DNA from: Candidatus Gottesmanbacteria bacterium RIFCSPHIGHO2_02_FULL_40_13 | GTDB taxonomy: Bacteria > Patescibacteriota > Microgenomatia > 2-02-FULL-39-11 | Length of the DNA stretch: 34,838 nt | NCBI GenBank assembly: GCA_001779235.1 | Contig: MFJN01000022.1 | Location: 8,186-43,023, forward strand | Direction: 5' to 3' | Shown: positions 30,047 through 34,838 of the stretch, piece after piece | Numbering within the stretch: the stretch's first letter is position 1 | Layout of the letters: each line of letters starts with the position of its first letter | Translations under genes and position numbers: made by a program | Notes under the pieces: model-generated | The model's database searches: none | What the model was told of the DNA's origin: nothing | Seen by the model: only the letters and a program-made list of their open reading frames with translations

Positions 30047-30841
30047 TCATACAATAAACAAAATACCCACGATAGTCAAGATCAGGCCGAGGCCTACTGC
30101 CGCCAGAGTGACTTTAGTCGACCCGACGTTGGGCAAAATACTGACTGTCGGAACAAGCGTATTAGTGGGAACCGGCGTACTGGTGGGTTTTTTGGTCGGA
30201 GTTGCCGAAGGAGTGGAGGTCGGAGCGGGTGTCAATGTAGCCGAAGGAGTGGAGGTCGGAGTCGTACCGCAGGCAGTGTCTGTACCGGTAATGGTGAAAG
30301 TCAAAGGCTTGTTGTCAGCACATTTTATGATATCGCTAAAATCCAGCGAGCGGTTGATGTTGGAATCAGCTCCGGTTGTTCCCACACAGTCAAAAGACAG
30401 AGTTGTATTTCCGGTAGATAAAGGCGTCATATCAAGAGTTGCCATGAGAGTATCAGTCGTCGAACTTTTTTCATGGGCTATACTCTCCTCCCAACTGCTG
30501 ATAAGAGCTTTATCGTTTGCTCCACCCAAGGGATTTGCGGAAAAATAAGTGTAGAAATCGCCTTTCACTGATTTATCAATATTGATTTTCACTTTGGTAG
30601 GATCGTATTTGATCAGGGCATCAGCCGAGACAGTTTTTTCGCCCGTGGTATTGATAAGGATTTTAGTCTGGAAGCTCTGACCGCAGGCGACCGTCGCACC
30701 GCCGTCTGAAAGCTGGAGTGTAAAATACTGAGCCAGAGCTTCAGATCTGGCAACAGTGAAAATAAATACCAGTGATAAAACTGCGCCGGTGAATATATTG
30801 CGCGTCCGTCTTTTGCATAAATTTATCCGGCATATCAGCAT
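30047..30841 (-). CDS. Cohesin-domain surface protein with C-terminal membrane anchor
   Basis: 264 aa. Signal peptide (about 15-38, ending near SEALA-QYF), then a cohesin-like beta sandwich (about 40-180; ALIKYDPTKVKINID and the later SLDFSDIIKC), a Pro/Thr/Ser linker with TPTSTPSAT-type repeats (about 190-232), and a C-terminal LPNVG followed by a hydrophobic stretch ending FIV. The end resembles a sortase signal (LPxTG) but lacks Thr at the fourth position and the basic tail, so a simple membrane anchor is as likely. It starts 1 bp after the upstream cohesin gene's stop. Confidence 0.78.
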   Translation of the reverse strand: MLICRINLCKRRTRNIFTGAVLSLVFIFTVARSEALAQYFTLQLSDGGATVACGQSFQTKILINTTGEKTVSADALIKYDPTKVKINIDKSVKGDFYTYFSANPLGGANDKALISSWEESIAHEKSSTTDTLMATLDMTPLSTGNTTLSFDCVGTTGADSNINRSLDFSDIIKCADNKPLTFTITGTDTACGTTPTSTPSATLTPAPTSTPSATPTKKPTSTPVPTNTLVPTVSILPNVGSTKVTLAAVGLGLILTIVGILFIV

Positions 30842-30842
30842 A

Positions 30843-31442
30843 TTAATTTCCGGAAATACTCACTGTCGCACCCGCCACCGTCCCGAGCAGGTTCCGGCTG
30901 GTTTTACTTTCAACCACTGTTGATAAGTTTGTCTTACCCTTCTCAAAATCAAAATCAAATTTGGCGCTGCCTTTCAAAAGAGCTTTTGCCTGAAGTGTGA
31001 AAAAAATAAAGTTATCGCCGGTCAGGTTGGCGTCTTTTGGCGAAAATCCTGTCACTTTCACGACTCCGATTACCTTATCTATTGTGATACGGGGATAATT
31101 GGTAAAAAACTCACCCGGCATGATGTCCGTCACTTCCACAAGGCGCGGGTCGTATCTGATGATCGTATCCGCGCCATCCAGTTTTTTATCGGGGGCCGTC
31201 ACCACCACAGCCAGACTGAAAATCTCGCCTGTTTTTTTCAAAAGATGAACAGGCTGGATAAATTGACCGGCGACCAGTTCAAACTGTACCTTACTGATTT
31301 CAGGCATGACTCCGGGATTTTTTACCATATTGGCAGTCAGCATCAACTGGCGCTCGCGGCGTATGAGAAAAATGCCCCCTATGAGAATTGCCAATATTAT
31401 TATCACCAGTATTATTTTTCTGTTCTCTGTATGATTTATCAT
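30843..31442 (-). CDS. Membrane-anchored cohesin-domain protein
   Basis: 199 aa. One N-terminal transmembrane helix (about 10-27) followed by a single cohesin-like domain (about 55-195): FSLAVVVTAPDKKLDGADTI, IRYDPRLVEVTDI, FFTNYPRITIDKVIG, then VTGFSPKDANLTGDNFIFFTLQAKAL. The substitution of a signal peptide by a long helix suggests it stays in the membrane and displays the cohesin outside, as a receptor for dockerin proteins encoded next to it. Tightly linked to the downstream cohesin gene. Confidence 0.78.
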   Translation of the reverse strand: MINHTENRKIILVIIILAILIGGIFLIRRERQLMLTANMVKNPGVMPEISKVQFELVAGQFIQPVHLLKKTGEIFSLAVVVTAPDKKLDGADTIIRYDPRLVEVTDIMPGEFFTNYPRITIDKVIGVVKVTGFSPKDANLTGDNFIFFTLQAKALLKGSAKFDFDFEKGKTNLSTVVESKTSRNLLGTVAGATVSISGN

Positions 31443-31459
31443 ATTTTAATAATTAAAAA

Positions 31460-33631
31460 TTAATTATCGTCATCCGGTTTGGTTGACAGCGTGCCTACCA
31501 CCTGAGCGATATCATTAGCGTTCACCACTCCGTCGTAGCTGACGTCAGCTATATTCAAACTATCGTCATCAGTATTGCCAAGCCTCGAATTGATCAGGGA
31601 AATATCGACGCTGTTTACCGTACAGTCCTGCTTATTGCTGTTGTTGGGGTCAGGCAGATCTCCCGGCTGCAGGGCATTACCCGTCCAGTCGTAATTCTGG
31701 TTCGCATTCTGCCCGCCGGAAAGAAGCGCGTGCTCTATCATCTCTGTCCCGCGGGTCTTTGGCGCTTTAAGATTCAGCGTGTAGTATTTGCCGGCAGACA
31801 TGCCTGTCAGAATGACCCATCCGTCTGCCACTGTCGCTACGGTTCCTCCCGAGGGAGAGGGCACGTTTATGCTGGTTACCGGAGTATAGACGCCGAAGCT
31901 GTCTGCTGTCATCGGCACATAAAGATCTACTCCCCCGGCGCCCGGCGATTCGCAGGTGGGTCCGGAGGCAGGATTGCTTAAAAATGCCAGATCGTCTATG
32001 GCGCGAAGCTTGAAGTACATATCAGGATGACCCTCGGCTCCGGAAAGTTTGGCAGTGTATTTGATTTGAGGTTCATTGCCTGTTCCCCCGGTTCCGATCG
32101 TCACCGTCACCGAATCTTTCGACCCGATGGGAATGATATAGGGATCCGATGCATACACATCGAAACGCGAACTCACTACGCTGTACAAGTCGGCATAATT
32201 GTATGGAGTCCAATTATACGGCAGAGCAACTGTAGAGGTTTGGGGAGATGTATTCCCAAATTCTTCTGACACAATATTTTCAGGCGGGTCAATCCTGTCT
32301 ATTCGCAGTGAATCAACAAGCACTTCTGACCCGTCATTGGCAAAAATGCGAAACGTATAATTCGATACGTCAGTCCCGTAAATTGTAAAGTTCTGACTTT
32401 CTAGTGGGTCAGAAAATCCACTCGTATTTGTTATATCTATAGAACCAATAAATTGATTGACAGGTATTGACAATGTTCCGTCTGACCCCGGACAATTACC
32501 TACCATACCGCATGCAACTGCAATTTGCACTACTCTTCCTCCTGTAAGAGAACTAAGTCTCGGAGCATACGCAATTGCTTTGATTTGGTAAGTACCTGGA
32601 CTAAGCCCTACTCCCGTTTCATAACGCATCCATGAGAAATTGCCGTCAGACTGGTACCTGTTGCGCGAGGAGGAATTCATAAACAAGACACTTCTTCCTG
32701 CAAAGTTGGGATTTACCACCCCCCAGACATATCCCCAATTTCCTTCTCCGGCTCCCCAGCCGTCAGGTTGGGCTTTCGAAAGTGGAGTCAGCTCTACCGT
32801 ATCAAACTGGTTATTGGCAAGAAGTTCATCTCCAAGAACACCATTTCCCTGTTTTTTCAAAGAAACAAAGTCGAAATCTGCCTCTGCGCCGCCGTTGGCA
32901 TATATTCTTGCTGAAACATCTGCTGCTGAAGAAATATTTAAGGTAACTTGTTTTGTCACATAATCGGCGGAAAGTGGAAATTCCAGAGCGTTTCCAATTA
33001 ATGTACCACCCTCGTCATAAAGACCGACTTTTACGCTCCCTGTGCTTGGAGAAACAAAAGTAAGAACACTGGCAGATAACACATAGTCCCCTGTTGTTCC
33101 TAAACTTTTTTCTTGACTATAATAAATTGGTGTGCTAAGAGGAGTAGAATTCATATACAACACCTGATTTTGCCGTGTCTCCACCTCACCGCCAACCGGC
33201 GCCGTCGGCCCCCCGGTTAGCGTTGGTATGGGTGTCAAAGTAGGTGTAGGTGTTAGTTCCTCCTCATCCTCTCCGAAGCATCCGCACTCATGATTATTAT
33301 CAGAATCCTGACAGACCCCGTTATTTCCACACGCTGTTTCTTTATTTTCCTTTACACAATCTTGATGCCCTGATGTACACCAACCACCGGGCCAGTCATC
33401 ACATGTGTAACATTCTTGTGTGCCAGTAATTTGAGGTGAACAATTTAAGGGCTTATCACATATTGTCGATTCAATACATTTATTAAATGGCTTATAATAA
33501 TAGCATTCTCCGTTAACCGTACAGTCAGTGCAACCAAATGCCTGTACGTCGTTGCTCTTTTGGAATAAAAACGGAAATACAAAAACCCCCCCAAATAGAA
33601 ATAAATAAACTAAAATCTTTTTAAAACTCAT
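31460..33631 (-). CDS. Large secreted protein: Cys-rich N-terminus, carbohydrate-binding-like domains, C-terminal dockerin
   Basis: 723 aa. Signal peptide (about 1-31), then about 90 residues with 14 cysteines (EGF-like spacing), a Thr/Pro linker, two beta-sandwich regions resembling carbohydrate-binding modules (about 155-265 and 265-445; GDELLANNQFDT and a GTYQIKAIAYAP strand), a further beta-rich region, and a dockerin at the end. In the dockerin, DCTVNSVDISLINSRLG and IADVSYDGVVNANDIAQVVGTL are the two Ca2+-binding repeats. No catalytic domain recognised, so it may bind glycans rather than cut them. The cluster's cohesins are obvious partners. Confidence 0.72.
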   Translation of the reverse strand: MSFKKILVYLFLFGGVFVFPFLFQKSNDVQAFGCTDCTVNGECYYYKPFNKCIESTICDKPLNCSPQITGTQECYTCDDWPGGWCTSGHQDCVKENKETACGNNGVCQDSDNNHECGCFGEDEEELTPTPTLTPIPTLTGGPTAPVGGEVETRQNQVLYMNSTPLSTPIYYSQEKSLGTTGDYVLSASVLTFVSPSTGSVKVGLYDEGGTLIGNALEFPLSADYVTKQVTLNISSAADVSARIYANGGAEADFDFVSLKKQGNGVLGDELLANNQFDTVELTPLSKAQPDGWGAGEGNWGYVWGVVNPNFAGRSVLFMNSSSRNRYQSDGNFSWMRYETGVGLSPGTYQIKAIAYAPRLSSLTGGRVVQIAVACGMVGNCPGSDGTLSIPVNQFIGSIDITNTSGFSDPLESQNFTIYGTDVSNYTFRIFANDGSEVLVDSLRIDRIDPPENIVSEEFGNTSPQTSTVALPYNWTPYNYADLYSVVSSRFDVYASDPYIIPIGSKDSVTVTIGTGGTGNEPQIKYTAKLSGAEGHPDMYFKLRAIDDLAFLSNPASGPTCESPGAGGVDLYVPMTADSFGVYTPVTSINVPSPSGGTVATVADGWVILTGMSAGKYYTLNLKAPKTRGTEMIEHALLSGGQNANQNYDWTGNALQPGDLPDPNNSNKQDCTVNSVDISLINSRLGNTDDDSLNIADVSYDGVVNANDIAQVVGTLSTKPDDDN

Positions 33632-33647
33632 AAATTTTTATTTTTTG

Positions 33648-33742
33648 TTATCTGTTATCTGTCCCGATGATGTTCCCGATTTAATCGGGATTACAGCATC
33701 GTGGATCCCGCTGAGGCGGGATTCTCTGTTCTCTGTTCCCTG
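33648..33742. repeat. Mixed repeat tract: heptamers and two palindromes
   Basis: GTTATCT x2 (33648-33661), the TCCCGATT-T-AATCGGGA palindrome within 33674-33692, ATCCCGC-TGAG-GCGGGAT (33705-33722), then TTCTCTG, TTCTCTG and TTCCCTG (33722-33742). It fills the 162-bp space between two surface-protein genes; no promoter stood out. Confidence 0.85.
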
Positions 33743-33793
33743 CCTATTTCCAGCATAGCAATAAATTTTCCTGTTGGCAATAATATATTTCTT

Positions 33794-34838
33794 TCATATG
33801 GATGCCTCTCCTCTCCTGCACATCTCAAAATCAACCAGGTCTACTTTGCCATCGTTATTAAAATCAGCATCTCCATTGCCTGTTCCGGCAAATACCGCTT
33901 TCCATATATCAAAACAGGTCGGGATAGTCGTGGGTGAGGGCGTCAGTGTCGCTGTAGGCACAGCTGTGATGGAAGGAGTGGGGGTTACTGAAGGAGTAGG
34001 AGTTTCAGTCGGATCCAGCTCTATAAAATCAGTAGGAATCGGAGTCGGGGTGATTAAATTTATCGTAAGATTATGTGCCGGCCTGTCGGTGAGGATGTTT
34101 TGCGTATTCAGATCATAGACAATACTATCCTGAAGAGCTGTAAACGTCAGTGAAGAAACATCAGTAATTTCTTTCACCTTAAATAGTATTGTTGCCAGTT
34201 CCCTGTCACCTGTCGCGCCTGTGCCCGGTGCATCAGTGATCAGCCCGACGCGGACCAGTTTGTTTTGGCTGTCTATCATATTAAGAGTATTCTCAGTGTC
34301 AAAGCCGGAATCAGGGGAAACAACGATATTATTTGCCGCCAGTTCAGAATCATCTGCTCCTGCAACCTGAAACTCCAGAGCAGAGCCGTCATAGTTCAGT
34401 TTAAAGTCCAGTGAGCTGACTGCTCTCCCGTTAGTATCAAGGCGAAGCTTCAGAGAGAGGTCTTCTCCCTTGGCATACGAAGTTTGTGCGGAAGAAAAAT
34501 AAAGCCTGGCTCCATTTACCATCCCGATTGCAAACTGTCCGTCGGTTGTGCTGTATGGCTTTCCTTCCACTTCTGTTGCAGGATCCCATAAGAAAGTGGC
34601 CTGTCCTGTTTGGTCTGGCTTTACCTTCAGCAGTACCTCGATAAGGTCTATTGGTTCAGATCCTCCAAATCCCACATTGGTTTTAGCACCTGTAACAATA
34701 ACTTTTGAACCTGCGATATTGGTTTCAAGACCGAGCAGAGAAGAATACTTTTTGGTAAAGTTAGCGGGTATATTATTGAGATCTTGAAACTCCACGCTTG
34801 CGGGAAGAGTGAAGCGGAATTCAAAGGCATTAAATGAG
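33794..34838 (-). CDS. Scaffoldin-like protein: cohesin domains, Pro/Thr linker and dockerin repeat (5' end off the window)
   Basis: The reading frame is open through the right edge: fourteen more sense codons precede the GTG at 34795, so this is a fragment without its real start. 347 residues visible. First a cohesin-like part (NVGFGGSEPIDLIEVLLKVK), then a second, clearer cohesin (RLYFSSAQTSYAKGEDLSL, SLDFKLNYDGSALEFQV, ELATILFKVKEI), a Thr/Pro linker (PTETPTPSVTPTPS), and a terminal DADFNNDGKVDLVDFEMCRRG, one dockerin half. Carrying both cohesin and dockerin elements, it can act as adaptor between the anchored cohesins and the dockerin proteins of the cluster. Confidence 0.75.
   Translation of the reverse strand, partial: SFNAFEFRFTLPASVEFQDLNNIPANFTKKYSSLLGLETNIAGSKVIVTGAKTNVGFGGSEPIDLIEVLLKVKPDQTGQATFLWDPATEVEGKPYSTTDGQFAIGMVNGARLYFSSAQTSYAKGEDLSLKLRLDTNGRAVSSLDFKLNYDGSALEFQVAGADDSELAANNIVVSPDSGFDTENTLNMIDSQNKLVRVGLITDAPGTGATGDRELATILFKVKEITDVSSLTFTALQDSIVYDLNTQNILTDRPAHNLTINLITPTPIPTDFIELDPTETPTPSVTPTPSITAVPTATLTPSPTTIPTCFDIWKAVFAGTGNGDADFNNDGKVDLVDFEMCRRGEASI

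Overview
The window reads as part of a chromosome from a Candidate Phyla Radiation (Patescibacteria) bacterium, most likely of the Microgenomates type. This is inferred from gene content and style, not from a marker-gene tree: short compact operons, many small orphan proteins, a stand-alone four-helix-bundle (S23/IVP-like) gene, a stand-alone PaaX/Cas2-fold gene, cohesin/dockerin surface proteins, and much repetitive filler DNA inside and between genes. No rRNA, tRNA or CRISPR array was found.

Layout. 1-3752 (minus strand) is a cell-shape operon, mreB-mreC-mreD-mrdA (PBP2, cut by the left edge). 3991-6785 is accessory: a geranylgeranyl-reductase-like flavoprotein, a Y1/HUH REP-associated transposase bracketed by inverted REP-like hairpins, and two small orphan genes. 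6901-11063 (plus) is an O-antigen-ligase/TPR membrane protein, then def (overlapping it by 4 bp), then fmt, with a four-helix-bundle gene inserted between def and fmt inside inverted 7-bp repeat arrays. 11157-13271 (minus) holds three small genes and an MFS transporter. 13394-16050 holds three PIN-toxin/antitoxin modules. 16054-19993 holds bL28, a site-2 protease and a Ca2+-type P-ATPase. 20020-27921 is the most unusual block: two long RelA/SpoT-like proteins (intact HD domain, degenerate synthetase region, TGS domain) transcribed divergently from an 820-residue protein ending in a phosphoribosyltransferase-like plus Nudix domain. 28407-29087 is a PaaX/Cas2-fold gene bracketed by two copies of a 34-bp palindrome-ended repeat. 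29279-34838 (minus) is a cohesin/dockerin surface-protein cluster cut by the right edge.

How it works together. The mre/mrdA genes build the cell wall. The def/fmt pair handles N-formyl-methionine processing. The HD/TGS pair and the PRTase-Nudix protein share a divergent promoter region, and the latter has a roughly 250-nt leader with two ACCTCCC/GGGAGGT pairs. One pair hides its Shine-Dalgarno sequence and the other could release it, so I read this as a regulated nucleotide-signalling or nucleotide-sanitation locus (inference). The cohesins and dockerins probably assemble a small non-covalent surface complex.

Cross-cutting patterns. At least six promoters put the -10 box 6-9 nt before the start codon, implying leaderless mRNAs. 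Tandem arrays with a 7-bp unit recur with different unit sequences, both between genes and within wzy-like and fmt coding sequence. A 29-bp palindrome occurs twice and each time supplies the stop codon of the gene it touches.
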